From assembly GCF_900100735.1 (NCBI RefSeq), contig NZ_FNCJ01000011.1, positions 124,001-188,000 on the forward strand: a stretch of 64,000 nt of DNA, in the 5' to 3' direction. A program made the translations under genes and the position numbers. This stretch comes from Paraburkholderia phenazinium. GTDB taxonomy: Bacteria > Pseudomonadota > Gammaproteobacteria > Burkholderiales > Burkholderiaceae. Within the stretch, counting starts at the first letter, position 1. Every line of letters starts with the position of its first letter. Positions 8,850 to 17,603 of this stretch are shown here, one piece after another. The notes beneath the pieces are model-generated. The model did no database searches. It was given only the letters and a program-made list of their open reading frames with translations, and had not been told where the DNA came from.

Positions 8850-9440
8850 TCAGGCATTCCAGCGCACCAGCGACCAGACTTGCTGCTCATCGTCACGCCG
8901 CAGCCACGCCACGCCCGCCATCTCGAGCGACCACTGGGTCGTGCGCGCCACCGGCACGCCAAGCACCAACGAGGCGATCACCCGCATCACGCCGGCATGC
9001 GTCACCACATACGCCGGCGAACATTCGCGTGTCTGAGCAAACGCATCGAGCCACGCCTGCACCCTCGCGACAAACTGCGCGACGCTCTCGCCACCATGCG
9101 CACGCGAGTGGTCGAAATTCTCCGCCCAGTCGTCGAGCAGCGCGCGATCAATCGCGTCCCAGCGCTGTTGCTCCCACGCGCCGAAATCCATTTCCTTCAA
9201 GCGGTCGTCGAAACTATGGGCGCAACCGAAACTCCCCGCCAGCGCCGCGGCGACCGAGGCACAGCGCAGCAGCGGACTCGCCAGCAGCACGCGCGGCGGC
9301 GGCACCTGCAAGGTAGCGAGGCGCATCGCCAGCGCTGTTGCAGACTCCTCTGGGTCGGCGGCCAGGGCGACATCGCTGTGCCCGTAACAGACGCCCGCAT
9401 CGACGGCGACCGCCGGATGACGAATCAGGACGAGATCCAT
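8850..9440 (-). CDS. cobC: Histidine-phosphatase family protein, alpha-ribazole phosphatase type
   Basis: The 196-residue protein begins LVLIRHPAVAVDAGVCYGHSDVAL. It has the phosphoglycerate-mutase-like catalytic RH, but with Pro instead of Gly (RHP), as usual in CobC-type alpha-ribazole phosphatases, and the CYGHSD motif of that group. FDDRLKEMDFGAWE and the second His in YVVTHAGVMRVI complete the site. It would dephosphorylate alpha-ribazole 5'-phosphate or cobalamin 5'-phosphate. It overlaps the downstream end of cobS by 16 bp, supporting that assignment. Confidence 0.88.
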   Translation of the reverse strand: MDLVLIRHPAVAVDAGVCYGHSDVALAADPEESATALAMRLATLQVPPPRVLLASPLLRCASVAAALAGSFGCAHSFDDRLKEMDFGAWEQQRWDAIDRALLDDWAENFDHSRAHGGESVAQFVARVQAWLDAFAQTRECSPAYVVTHAGVMRVIASLVLGVPVARTTQWSLEMAGVAWLRRDDEQQVWSLVRWNA

Positions 9441-10189
9441 GCAAGCCCCAACAGATAGATAGCCAGTTCAAAAATCTGTTGCGCGAAGCCCAGGCAATCG
9501 CCGGTATAGCCGCCAATGCGTCTGACGAAATAGCGGCCCATGACGACGCGCAGCACCACCAGCAGCATGAGCGCCGCACAGCCGAAACGCCAGTCCGGCC
9601 AGAACAGCGCCGGCAGTCCGAACAGCGCCGCCAGCGCGAACGCCGCACCGCTCAAGCGTTGCGCGACCGGCTTCGCCTTGCCCTCGGCACGCACGTAATC
9701 GAGCGTCGCCAGATAGCTGATCGCGCCGGTTCTGCTCGCGGCGTGCGCCGCAATCATCAGACCTGCGGCGCGCAACGGCGGCAAGGCCGCAAGCGTCTGC
9801 CACTTCAGAGCCAGCGCAATCACCAGCGCAATTGCACCGAACGCGCCAATGCGCGAATCGTGCATGATGCGCAGCACGTCCTCGCGCGTATAGGCGCCAC
9901 CGAACGCATCGCAGCAATCCGCCAGACCGTCCTCATGAAACGCACCGGTGACGAGCAGGGTCGCGGCCATCGACAGCAGCACTGCCACGCCCGGCGGAAA
10001 CACATGCAGGGCCGCCAGATAGACGAGCGCAGCGAGGCCGCCCACCAGCACGCCGACCAGCGGAAAGTAGCGCGCAGCCGCGTTCAGATAGTGCGGTTCA
10101 TAGCCGACCCAGCGCGGCACCGGTACGCGGGTGAAATAGCCAAGCGCCGTGAAGAAGTAGCGCAACTCCATCAGCGGATTCATCGGCAT
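9425..10189 (-). CDS. cobS: Adenosylcobinamide-GDP ribazoletransferase (cobalamin synthase)
   Basis: CobS is an inner-membrane enzyme that joins alpha-ribazole (or its phosphate) to adenosylcobinamide-GDP, the last step of cobalamin synthesis. The 254-residue protein is strongly hydrophobic. It has the conserved FFTALGYFTRVPVP N-terminus, YFPLVGVLVGG and the acidic GAFHEDGLADCCDAFGGAYTRE signature. It lies between cobT and cobC in the same direction, with 18 bp to cobT and an overlap with cobC. Confidence 0.94.
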   Translation of the reverse strand: MPMNPLMELRYFFTALGYFTRVPVPRWVGYEPHYLNAAARYFPLVGVLVGGLAALVYLAALHVFPPGVAVLLSMAATLLVTGAFHEDGLADCCDAFGGAYTREDVLRIMHDSRIGAFGAIALVIALALKWQTLAALPPLRAAGLMIAAHAASRTGAISYLATLDYVRAEGKAKPVAQRLSGAAFALAALFGLPALFWPDWRFGCAALMLLVVLRVVMGRYFVRRIGGYTGDCLGFAQQIFELAIYLLGLAWISS

Positions 10190-10207
10190 GCGAGGCCTGT
10201 GAGCCGC

Positions 10208-11299
10208 TTAAGCATCGCGATCCGCGACGCCGGCCGATTCGAAGCTGGCCATCTCGTTGAGGAAGGCCGTCGCGGCGCGCAGCAAGGGCACGGCCAGCGC
10301 TGCACCGGTGCCTTCGCCCAGGCGCATGTCGAGTGCGAGCAGCGGAATTCCGCCGAAATGGTCGAGCATGCGGCGATGCCCGGCTTCGTTCGAGGCATGC
10401 GCGAACACGCAGTATTCACGCACGTTGGGCTCCAATGCATCGGCGACCAGCAGCGCGGAAGTGGCGATAAACCCATCGACGAGAATCGTCATGCGTGCTT
10501 CGGCGGCGGCGAGATAAGCGCCCGCCATCATGGCGATTTCGAAGCCCCCGAAGGTTGCGAGCACAACCAACGGATCGGCGCTCGGCGCATGATGCGCCAG
10601 CGCCGAGGCCAGCACATTGCGTTTCTTCGCGAGCCCGGCATTGTCGAGACCGGTGCCGCGTCCGACGCATTCGTCGATCGGCACGCGGCACAGACGGCTC
10701 ATCAGGCAGGCGGCCGCCGACGTATTGGCAATGCCCATCTCGCCGAAGCCGATCACATTGGTGCCGAGCGCCGCGTGATGACGCACGCGCGCGGCTCCAG
10801 CACGCATCGCGGCGAGCGCCTGCTCGCGCGTCATCGCAGGTTCATGGGCAAAGTTGCGCGTGCCCGCGGCAACCGGGATATCGACGAGCCCCTCGGTAGC
10901 CGGCAGCGGCGTCGCAATGCCTGCATTGACCACTTCGAGCGTCATATCGGCGACGCGGCTCAGCGCATTGATGGCCGCCCCGCCGGCCAGAAAATTCGCC
11001 ACCATCTGCGCAGTCACGGCCTGCGGATACGGGCTCACGCCTTCTTCAGCAATGCCATGGTCGCCCGCGAACACGATCATTGCCGGACGTTGCACCGTAG
11101 GATGAGTGGTCCGCTGGATCAGGCCCATCTGCCGCGCGAGCGTTTCGAGCCGCCCGAGGCTGCCGGGCGGCTTGGTTTTCGTATCGATCAGATGTTGCAG
11201 TGTCTTGCGCAGCGTCTGATCGAGCGGTTCGACGACGGGCAATGCGAGTGACGAAGTCATAGGTATTCGAGTAAGAGAAAAGTCTGTAGCGCGCGTCAT
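10208..11299 (-). CDS. cobT: Nicotinate-nucleotide--dimethylbenzimidazole phosphoribosyltransferase
   Basis: CobT makes alpha-ribazole 5'-phosphate from DMB and nicotinate mononucleotide. The 363-residue protein has KPPGSLGRLETLARQ near residue 45, VFAGDHGIAEEGVSPYPQAVT, GEMGIANTSAAACL and CVGRGTGLDN, all family motifs. The start at 11299 overlaps the preceding ABC-ATPase stop as ATGA. An internal Met at 11260 is also possible and would remove 13 residues, but has no clear ribosome-binding site. Gene order on the - strand is btuC, btuD, cobT, cobS, cobC, a single likely operon. Confidence 0.95.
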   Translation of the reverse strand: MTRATDFSLTRIPMTSSLALPVVEPLDQTLRKTLQHLIDTKTKPPGSLGRLETLARQMGLIQRTTHPTVQRPAMIVFAGDHGIAEEGVSPYPQAVTAQMVANFLAGGAAINALSRVADMTLEVVNAGIATPLPATEGLVDIPVAAGTRNFAHEPAMTREQALAAMRAGAARVRHHAALGTNVIGFGEMGIANTSAAACLMSRLCRVPIDECVGRGTGLDNAGLAKKRNVLASALAHHAPSADPLVVLATFGGFEIAMMAGAYLAAAEARMTILVDGFIATSALLVADALEPNVREYCVFAHASNEAGHRRMLDHFGGIPLLALDMRLGEGTGAALAVPLLRAATAFLNEMASFESAGVADRDA

Positions 11300-12156
11300 G
11301 AAGACGGTCCTGCCGCCCCGCTCTGCGCCGAGTGCGGCCGTGGCGCGGGAATCAACGCCTCATGCCCGCCGTCCTGCAGCAGGATCAGCGGATAACCGAA
11401 GGCCCGGCTCGCCAGCGCCGGCGTCAGCACCTCGCGCACCGGACCTGCGAATGCCGAGCCTGCGCCATCCAGGAGTAGCGCATGGGTTGCAAAGCGTCGC
11501 GCGAGGTTCAGGTCGTGACACGAAAACACTACTGTACGCTTCGGCTCGGCCGCCCAACCAATCAATGCCTCGAGGCAGTCGATCTGGTGATGCAGGTCGA
11601 GATGAGACAGCGGCTCGTCGAGAAGCAACAACGGTGCCTCCTGGCACAACACGGCGGCGAGCGCCACGCGCTGCCGCTCGCCGCCCGAGAGCGACAGCAC
11701 GTCCCGGGTGGCGAACGCGCTGAGGCCGAGCAGGTCGAGCGCGGCATGCGCAGCGGCGCGATCGGCCGGGCGCTCCCATCCCCAGCCCGCGAGATGCGGA
11801 AAGCGGTTCAGCATCACAATATCGAGCACGCTCGCGCTGAAGGCGTCGTGTGCGCTTTGCGGCATCAGCGCACGGCGTCGTGCGAGCGATGCAAGCGGCC
11901 ACTCGGCCAAGCGCACGCCGTCCAGTTCGACGTGACCTGCCGCTGGCGGCAACAGACCGGCCAGCGCGGAAATCAAGGTGGTCTTGCCCGCACCGTTCGG
12001 CCCGGCGATGCACCAGACTTCGCCCGGATAGAACGTGTGCGTGAAACGATCGAGCAGCGTGCGCGCGCCTGCGCGCAACGTCAGGTGTTGCACGCTCAAT
12101 GTGGCGGGAGGGGCGAGTGAAGCATGCAAAGCCCCTGGTAGCATGCGTGTCGTCAT
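11296..12156 (-). CDS. btuD: Cobalamin/iron-chelate-type ABC transporter ATPase
   Basis: The ATPase of a FecCD/BtuCD importer, 286 residues. Walker A is GPNGAGKTT, the signature is LSGGERQRVALA, and Walker B is LLLLDEPLSHLDLHHQ. The start at 12156 is preferred to 12180 because it overlaps the btuC stop as ATGA, the coupling used throughout this operon. The C-terminal tail after EALIPAPRPHSA is low-complexity. Siderophore transport cannot be excluded by sequence alone, but the surrounding cob genes favour corrinoids. Confidence 0.88.
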   Translation of the reverse strand: MTTRMLPGALHASLAPPATLSVQHLTLRAGARTLLDRFTHTFYPGEVWCIAGPNGAGKTTLISALAGLLPPAAGHVELDGVRLAEWPLASLARRRALMPQSAHDAFSASVLDIVMLNRFPHLAGWGWERPADRAAAHAALDLLGLSAFATRDVLSLSGGERQRVALAAVLCQEAPLLLLDEPLSHLDLHHQIDCLEALIGWAAEPKRTVVFSCHDLNLARRFATHALLLDGAGSAFAGPVREVLTPALASRAFGYPLILLQDGGHEALIPAPRPHSAQSGAAGPSS

Positions 12157-13196
12157 CGTGGCCTGCGCAACAGCATCCACAGGAACACCGGCACGCCGAT
12201 CAACGCCGTGATCACACCCACCGGCAATTGGGCGGGCGCGACCGCCGTGCGAGCGACGAGGTCCGCGCCCATCACCGCCACACCGCCGCCAAGCGCAGCG
12301 GCCGGCAACAGCATGCGTTGATCGTTGCCGAACGCAAGCCGCAAGGTGTGCGGGACCACCAGGCCCACGAAGCCGATCGTCCCGCCGGTCGTGACGGCCG
12401 CTGCTGCCGCGAGCGAAGCGACCAGATAGACACGCAAACGCAGGCGCATCACGGAGACGCCCAGCGCCTGGGCTGCCGCATCGCCGCGTAACAGCACGTT
12501 GAGCTGAGGCGCAGCAGGCAGAATCGCAACCAGCACGGCCACAAGCGCGGCGAGCGCGAGCCAGGGAAAGCCGCCACCATTCAGATCGCCGGTCAGCCAG
12601 AACAACATGCCGCGCAAGCGGTTATCCGGCGCGAGCGTCAACAGCAAGGTGATCAGCGCGCCCCACCCTGCCGCGATCACCGCGCCCGTCAACAGCAAAC
12701 GCGGCGAGGTGTCCTGCGGCTCGCCGCGCCACAACTCGCGGCGCGCGAGACCGAGCACCAGCAGGATCGACACGAACGCCCCGGCGAACGCGCTGGCATC
12801 GACGAGCCACCACGCGCAACCGGCCATCATCGCGAACAGCGCGAAACTCGCGGCTCCTCCGGATACGCCCAGCACATACGGCTCGGCCAGCGGATTGCGC
12901 AGCAACACCTGCAGCAGCGCGCCGGCCACCGCCAGCAACGCGCCGCACGCAAAACCCGCCAGCGCGCGCGGCAAGCGCAGCGAGCGCACGATTTCTCCCG
13001 CCAGGTCGGCCGGTGCGCCGCCATGCGCGGGCAGCGGTAGCAGCGCGGCCAACACGCGGGCCGGCGAAAGCGCTACGCTGCCGAGCGCCAGCGACGCCAT
13101 CAGTACCACCAGCGCCAGCACGGCGAGCACACACCAGATCGCCGCGGCGCGCTTCGCGTGCATGAGCGGCAGACTGCGCACGGACAGGCGATTCAT
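12153..13196 (-). CDS. btuC: Cobalamin/iron-chelate-type ABC transporter permease
   Basis: A FecCD/BtuC-family permease of 347 residues with about ten membrane segments. The conserved RLPRALAGFACGALLAVAGALLQ, RNPLAEPYVLGVSGGAA and TGGTIGFVGLVVPHTLR are present. It would pair with the ATPase encoded immediately downstream (ATGA overlap) and with the binding protein at 7.8 kb. It heads the - strand cob operon, but the gene normally found before it, btuB, survives only as a remnant. Confidence 0.9.
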   Translation of the reverse strand: MNRLSVRSLPLMHAKRAAAIWCVLAVLALVVLMASLALGSVALSPARVLAALLPLPAHGGAPADLAGEIVRSLRLPRALAGFACGALLAVAGALLQVLLRNPLAEPYVLGVSGGAASFALFAMMAGCAWWLVDASAFAGAFVSILLVLGLARRELWRGEPQDTSPRLLLTGAVIAAGWGALITLLLTLAPDNRLRGMLFWLTGDLNGGGFPWLALAALVAVLVAILPAAPQLNVLLRGDAAAQALGVSVMRLRLRVYLVASLAAAAAVTTGGTIGFVGLVVPHTLRLAFGNDQRMLLPAAALGGGVAVMGADLVARTAVAPAQLPVGVITALIGVPVFLWMLLRRPR

Positions 13197-13226
13197 TCGT
13201 GCAGCCTCAGTGCCGCCGGCCCGGCA

Positions 13227-13500
13227 TCATGACTGCTGAGCGGCCAGCGTGAGGTCGGCGCCGCGACGCGGCGGGTTGTAGGTGTAGGCCAGTTCATAGT
13301 GTTCAGCAGATTCTGGATTTGCGCGGCCATGTACGAAGGGTTCGCCACGTTGGCTCGTTGCGTTGGAGCGCACGCAACGCGTCGGCATCGCTCGCAGTAA
13401 CTTTCCAGCGTTCGGTGAGATTCAGGGTCTAGCCCAGATAGTAACTGTTCGGTCTGGCGAAGCCGAAATACGGGTACGGGTTATGGTGCAGCGACGCATC
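13227..13500 (-). pseudogene. Remnant of a TonB-dependent (BtuB-like) receptor C-terminus
   Basis: On the - strand 13319-13227 reads NPESAEHYELAYTYNPPRRG and ends DLTLAAQQS-stop. This resembles the last two beta-strands of BtuB-like receptors (HYELAYGYNTPGR-type ending). About 90 bp upstream, in another frame, comes TLNLTERWKVTASDAD, the type of strand that precedes it in such receptors, and before that YFGFARPNSYYLG-stop. At least one frameshift and a stop separate the pieces and no plug domain is found. A receptor gene with this tail, directly before btuC, is the standard arrangement. Similarity was judged by eye, so identity as btuB is probable rather than proven. Confidence 0.55.
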
Positions 13501-13809
13501 GACTCGCCTTCCCACGCCTCTCGGGTAGTGGCACACTCGCGGGTTCGCATTTGAAAACCGCATTGGAAAACGTGTGCCGGCCCCAAAGCGCCGCAAGTTT
13601 AGGAGTGGCACCGAGAACCGTCAAGAAAGGTCAAGCAGGCCAGTTTCCGTGCGTTCGCAGACTGACCGATGTGCAATTGACGGGTACGTTCCAACCGTTT
13701 CGGCAGCGGAAGTCTGCACAAAGCGATGCTGTTACGTCTCGAAACGAGACAATTATCGGAACCTGCGACATTCCGCGCTAAAATGCGATGTCTTTAGAGG
13801 ACGCAGCAC
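13501..13809. other. Non-coding stretch upstream of the btuB remnant
   Basis: Nothing convincing was found. I looked on the - strand for the conserved B12-box of a cobalamin riboswitch, expected before btuB, and did not see it. Short open frames here lack family features. The last part probably holds the promoter for the coiled-coil protein/zapA operon, but I cannot pick hexamers with confidence. Confidence 0.4.
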
Positions 13810-14166
13810 ATGCTCACCGAACTCGAAACACTTTCACAGAATATCGGCAGGCTGATTGCGATCAGCCAGCGTCACAACGAAGCGCGTCAAGCACTCGAAA
13901 CACAGCTCGCACAAGTGCGCGCCGAAGCCGAGGCAACACGTGCCGAACTCGCACAGATGCGCGAAGAGCGCGACGCGCTGCAAGCCGAGCGCGATGCCCT
14001 GTCTGCCAAGATCGACGACGCCCAGGTGCGCCTGAATGCGATCCTCGAAAAATTGCCGCGGGCGCGTGCGCACAACGAGCCGGACAACCAGCTCGATCTG
14101 CTCGAAGCAGCGCCACAGGAAGAAGAGGCCGGTAACGCCGTCACCCGCCACGGAGAAAACGCATGA
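13810..14166 (+). CDS. Coiled-coil protein encoded before zapA (TIGR02449-like)
   Basis: The 118-residue protein is almost entirely a coiled coil from residue 3 to about 85 (LTELETLSQNIGRLI, then heptads rich in Ala, Glu, Arg). It ends in an acidic tail with DNQLDLLE. Proteins of this kind sit directly upstream of zapA in many proteobacteria, and they resemble ZapB-type division proteins in size and structure. Its stop overlaps the zapA start as ATGA, so translation is coupled. A division role is inferred from context. Confidence 0.75.
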   Translation: MLTELETLSQNIGRLIAISQRHNEARQALETQLAQVRAEAEATRAELAQMREERDALQAERDALSAKIDDAQVRLNAILEKLPRARAHNEPDNQLDLLEAAPQEEEAGNAVTRHGENA

Positions 14167-14477
14167 CCACCAAGCAGATCGAAGTATCGATTCTCGGCCA
14201 GCCCTATCGTCTCGCCTGCTCGCCGGAAACCGAAGCTGCGCTGCTCGAAGCGGTGGCACGCGTCGACGCTGAGATGTCGAAGATCCGCGCGCACAGCAAT
14301 GTGCGCGGCGTCGATCGCATCGCCGTGATGGCTGCGTTGTCGCTGGCATCGGAACTGCTTAAGCTGCAAGCGAGCGTGCGACACGGAGAAGCATTTCCCG
14401 CCGAGGAAATCCGGCGTACAATGCATCAAATGAACGAACAGCTAGGTACTGTGATTCAACAGTACAGCATGCAGTAA
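14163..14477 (+). CDS. zapA: Cell division protein ZapA
   Basis: ZapA bundles FtsZ protofilaments at the division ring. The 104-residue product begins KQIEVSILGQPYRLACSPE, contains LLEAVARVDAEMSKI and RIAVMAALSLASELL, and ends in a coiled-coil tail, as is typical. It overlaps the upstream coiled-coil gene by 4 bp. 6S RNA follows, a conserved neighbourhood. A direct repeat of TAGCTGTACGG (14490-14500 and 14501-14511) lies just after its stop. Confidence 0.92.
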   Translation: MTTKQIEVSILGQPYRLACSPETEAALLEAVARVDAEMSKIRAHSNVRGVDRIAVMAALSLASELLKLQASVRHGEAFPAEEIRRTMHQMNEQLGTVIQQYSMQ

Positions 14478-14595
14478 AAGGGTTTGAAGTAGCTGTACGG
14501 TAGCTGTACGGCCAATTAGAATTCACGCAAAGTACGCGGTCCTGCCTCACAAGATTCACGAAGGGACCAGCAAGCGTTTGAATTCAATCAGTTTA

Positions 14596-14776
14596 GCTTC
14601 CCTGCCTGGTTCGCCAAGGTCATATATTCCTTGAACCAATGCCATGTGCACGGTTGCGGAAATTTGTAGCACGGGTGTGCGCGTCACTCTGTCTGATGTA
14701 CCCGAAGTGCTGCTAACTGCGACCAATTCTGAACCTCAGGTTCAGGATGCCGGCCTAGCGGCTAAGGCGGGGACCT
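14596..14776 (+). ncRNA. ssrS: 6S RNA
   Basis: 6S RNA binds RNA polymerase holoenzyme and mimics an open promoter. The segment lies immediately after zapA, its usual place. Its 5' part (CCTGCCTGGTTCGCC, 14601-14615) can pair with the 3' part (GGCTAAGGCGGGG, about 14760-14772) to close the long rod. Internal features such as CTTGAACCAA and GAACCTCAGGTTCAGG resemble betaproteobacterial 6S RNAs. The ends are estimated to within about 10 bases. A strong terminator-like hairpin follows. Confidence 0.85.
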
Positions 14777-14780
14777 TATC

Positions 14781-14816
14781 AAACGGCATCGGACTGGAGT
14801 CCGGTGCCGTTTTTCT
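14781..14816 (+). terminator. Rho-independent terminator after 6S RNA
   Basis: AAACGGCATCGGACT (14781-14795) pairs almost fully with AGTCCGGTGCCGTTT (about 14798-14812) around a two-base loop, followed by TTTTCTTT. The long stem and T-run suit termination or a processing site for the 6S transcript. Confidence 0.75.
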
Positions 14817-14933
14817 TTGGGGCCACGCTTTCGGGTCTGCGCTTTTGCATCTACACTGCGTCTACCCTGCGCCCATCTTTTTAGGCCTTGATTTACGGCG
14901 TTTTCTCTTTCTTTTCAACGTTCAATTCGATTC

Positions 14934-15392
14934 ATGCGCTACTGGCTAATGAAGTCCGAACCGGACGAAGCAAGCATCGACCACCTCGCCCACGCACCGC
15001 AACACATCTTGCCGTGGACCGGCGTGCGCAACTATCAGGCGCGCAATTTCATGCGCGACCTGATGCAAATCGGCGACGGGGTCCTCTTCTATCATTCGAG
15101 CTGCCCCGAGCCGGGCATTGCCGGCCTCGCCGAAGTAGCGTCGACACCCTACCCCGACCCCACGCAGTTCGACGCGAAAAGCCCGTACTACGATCCGAAA
15201 TCGTCCCCTGAGACGCCGCGCTGGGTGCTCGTCGACGTCGTGTTCAAGAAGAAACTCCCGTTGATTCCGCTGGCCGCGCTGCGCGAGCATGCCGAACTCG
15301 CGGACATGCGCGTGCTCGCCAAAGGCAACCGGCTGTCCATCACACCGGTCACCGAGGCCGAGTGGCGCTTCATCACCAAGCGCCTCGTTTAA
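14934..15392 (+). CDS. EVE-domain protein
   Basis: The 152-residue protein is a single EVE domain, a PUA-like fold thought to recognise modified bases in DNA or RNA. It starts MRYWLMKSEPDEASIDHL, then has WTGVRNYQARNFMRDLMQIGDGVLFYHS and ends with WRFITKRLV. All are standard for the bacterial stand-alone EVE group (YciF/thymocyte nuclear protein 1-like). It follows 6S RNA in the same direction. The substrate is unknown. Confidence 0.9.
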   Translation: MRYWLMKSEPDEASIDHLAHAPQHILPWTGVRNYQARNFMRDLMQIGDGVLFYHSSCPEPGIAGLAEVASTPYPDPTQFDAKSPYYDPKSSPETPRWVLVDVVFKKKLPLIPLAALREHAELADMRVLAKGNRLSITPVTEAEWRFITKRLV

Positions 15393-15689
15393 CAATCTTG
15401 ACTACGCGCCGTGGCCGGATGCACTCGGGCCACGCGGCAACGTCGCGCTCGCGCGCCGGACATGTGACCTCGCGTCGCAGCAAGCCAATTGTCAAGTTGG
15501 GGAACCAAGGCGGGGGTGGGTGCGCCTAATTGGGTCACAAGCGCGGCTCGCAAGCAGCGTGCCATCGGGTAGAACGATCCATCCCGATGTCGAGCACGCG
15601 TTACGCGTCGCGACGGCTTCATGGGAGGCCGCCGCACGCAGCCCGCATACAGTCATCGCGCATAACCTGCTCAAGCAAGGAGTCTAATA

Positions 15690-16415
15690 ATGACGCAAAA
15701 AGCCGCCCGTGCCATCGCACTCGCCATCGCTCTCTCTACGCCGTTTGCCTTCGCCTCGGCCGCTGCCCGCGCCCAGGGTGTCACGCAAGCTGAACCGGCC
15801 GGCGTGCTGTCGCTGAACGCACAAGCCAGCGCCGAGGTCCCGCAGGACGTGGTGAACATCACGCTGTTCTACGAACAGGAAGCGAGCGATCCGTCGGCCC
15901 TCACCGCTACGCTCAACCAGCGCGCCGACGCGGCACTGCGCCAGGCCAAGGGCGTGAGCGGCGTTACCGCACGCACCGGTTCGTTTGCAATCTATCCGTC
16001 AACCGATCGCGATGGCCGTATCTCCGCATGGCGCGGCCGGACCGAAGTGGTGCTCGAATCGCATGATTTCGCCGCGGCCTCGAAACTGGCCGGCGAAATG
16101 GCATCGAACATGCAAGTCGGCAACGTGCAATTCTCGCTGTCGCCGGAAGCGCAGCGTGCCGCCGAACAGAAGCTCACCGGTGAAGCGATCGCCTCGTTCC
16201 GCAAGCAGGCGGGCGCTGCGGCTCAGGCATTCGGCTACGGCGGCTATTCGATCCGCGAAGTGAACGTCGGGCAAAACGGCGTGATGCCGCGTCCCATGAT
16301 GATGATGAGCGCGCGCGCGATGGGCGCCGACGCCAAGGCCGCGGCACCGCTGCCGCTCGAAGCGGGCACCTCGACGGTCACGGTGAACGTGTCGGGCTCG
16401 GTGCAGATGAAGTAA
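15690..16415 (+). CDS. SIMPL-domain (DUF541) periplasmic protein
   Basis: The 241-residue protein has a signal peptide (about residues 1-28, ending AAARAQG). A SIMPL/DUF541 domain follows: GVLSLNAQASAEVPQDVVNI at the start, YPSTDRDGRISAWRGRTEVVL in the middle and TSTVTVNVSGSVQMK at the end. Family members form periplasmic oligomers; functions proposed include oxidative-stress roles. It stands alone, ending before a symmetric terminator shared with lgt. The 297 bp before it (15393-15689) show no other feature I can support. Confidence 0.88.
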   Translation: MTQKAARAIALAIALSTPFAFASAAARAQGVTQAEPAGVLSLNAQASAEVPQDVVNITLFYEQEASDPSALTATLNQRADAALRQAKGVSGVTARTGSFAIYPSTDRDGRISAWRGRTEVVLESHDFAAASKLAGEMASNMQVGNVQFSLSPEAQRAAEQKLTGEAIASFRKQAGAAAQAFGYGGYSIREVNVGQNGVMPRPMMMMSARAMGADAKAAAPLPLEAGTSTVTVNVSGSVQMK

Positions 16416-16504
16416 CGATGAAGCAGCCCCGTGCGGAGTGACGCTCGCTCCGCACGCGAGGCCGCTTCCTGCTGCGAATACTCAACATGAGCAGCACCAA
16501 ACAA

Positions 16505-16530
16505 AAACGCCACGGCATGCCGTGGCGTTT
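16505..16530. terminator. Bidirectional terminator, perfect palindrome
   Basis: The 26 bases form a perfect palindrome: AAACGCCACGGCA followed by its exact reverse complement. On the - strand it runs into TTTTTGTTTGG, a good T-tract for terminating lgt. On the + strand TTTCTGCTTC follows, for the SIMPL gene. Confidence 0.8.
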
Positions 16531-16568
16531 CTGCTTCAACGATCAACGAGCAACGAGCGCGGCTCGAA

Positions 16569-17474
16569 TCAGTTCGCGCCGACAGCCTTGACCGCTTCGC
16601 GGCCCTTGCGCCGGTAAGCCCATGCCAGCAGCCCTGCGCCGACCAGGATCATCGGCAGCGACAGCCACTGTCCCATCGAAAGCCCCATGGCCAGCAGACC
16701 GAGGAAGTCGTCCGGCTCACGGGCGAATTCCACCGTGAAGCGTGCGAGGCCGTAGCCGATCAGGAACACCGCGGAAATGGCGCCGAGCGGACGCGGCTTG
16801 CGCGAGAAGAACCACAGCACGAAGAACAGCGTAATGCCTTCGAGCGCGATCTCGTACAGCTCCGACGGATGACGCGGCAGCATGTGATATTGCGCGAAGA
16901 TCTCATTCAGATGCCATTTTGCTGCCAGGTCCGGATGGCGCGTGAGCCAGATGGCGTCGTCGTTCGAGGCGCCCGGGAACATCATGGCCCACGGTGCGTT
17001 CGGGTCCGTCACGCGGCCCCACAACTCGCCGTTGATGAAGTTGCCGAGGCGGCCCGCCGCGAGCCCGGTGGGCACCATAGGCGCAACGAAATCGGTGACC
17101 TGCAGCCACGAGCGCTTGCGCTGCCAGGCAAATAGCACCATCGCGAGTGTGACGCCGAGGAAGCCGCCGTGGAACGACATGCCGCCTTCCCACACCTTGA
17201 AGATGTCGAGCGGATGCGCGAAGTAGTAATCCGCCTTGTAGAACAGCACGTAACCGAGGCGGCCGCCGAAGATCGTGCCGAGCACGCCGTAGAACAGCAT
17301 GTCGTCGATATCCTTGACGGTCCAGCCTTGCGCCGCGACGTAGGGCAAACGCAAGCGCAGCCGGCCGACGACGATCGCCATGATGAATGCCACCAGGTAC
17401 ATCAGACCGTACCAGCGTACGGCGAGCGGCCCTAGATGGATCGCGATCGGGTCGAAGTTGGGATGAATGTGCAT
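16569..17474 (-). CDS. lgt: Prolipoprotein diacylglyceryl transferase
   Basis: Lgt transfers diacylglycerol from phosphatidylglycerol to the lipobox cysteine of prolipoproteins in the inner membrane. The 301-residue polytopic protein has LAVRWYGLMYL, FHGGFLGV, the signature AAGRLGNFINGELWGR (around residues 140-155) and a C-terminal SMGQWLSLPMILVG. Substrates in this window include the two DUF3443 lipoproteins at 48-51 kb. Confidence 0.95.
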   Translation of the reverse strand: MHIHPNFDPIAIHLGPLAVRWYGLMYLVAFIMAIVVGRLRLRLPYVAAQGWTVKDIDDMLFYGVLGTIFGGRLGYVLFYKADYYFAHPLDIFKVWEGGMSFHGGFLGVTLAMVLFAWQRKRSWLQVTDFVAPMVPTGLAAGRLGNFINGELWGRVTDPNAPWAMMFPGASNDDAIWLTRHPDLAAKWHLNEIFAQYHMLPRHPSELYEIALEGITLFFVLWFFSRKPRPLGAISAVFLIGYGLARFTVEFAREPDDFLGLLAMGLSMGQWLSLPMILVGAGLLAWAYRRKGREAVKAVGAN

Positions 17475-17603
17475 CGTGTTGTTATGGGCAGTTCAGGTTC
17501 AAAAAGCGGCTTCGATAAGGCTTAGCGGGTTGGCGTTGGACGGCGCGCCGCGCGATGCGTTCGCAACGGCGTGCAAAAAGGCGCAGTGTAAGCCCCGCAG
17601 CTT

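Noticed and set aside
9338..11251. 637-codon open frame on the + strand
   Set aside because: It lies antisense to cobC, cobS and cobT, has a biased His/Arg/Gln-rich translation typical of the reverse of GC-rich genes, and shows no family motif.
13551..13855. Small open frames of 76 and 93 codons before the coiled-coil gene
   Set aside because: No ribosome-binding site or family feature; one overlaps the start of the better-supported zapA-operon gene.
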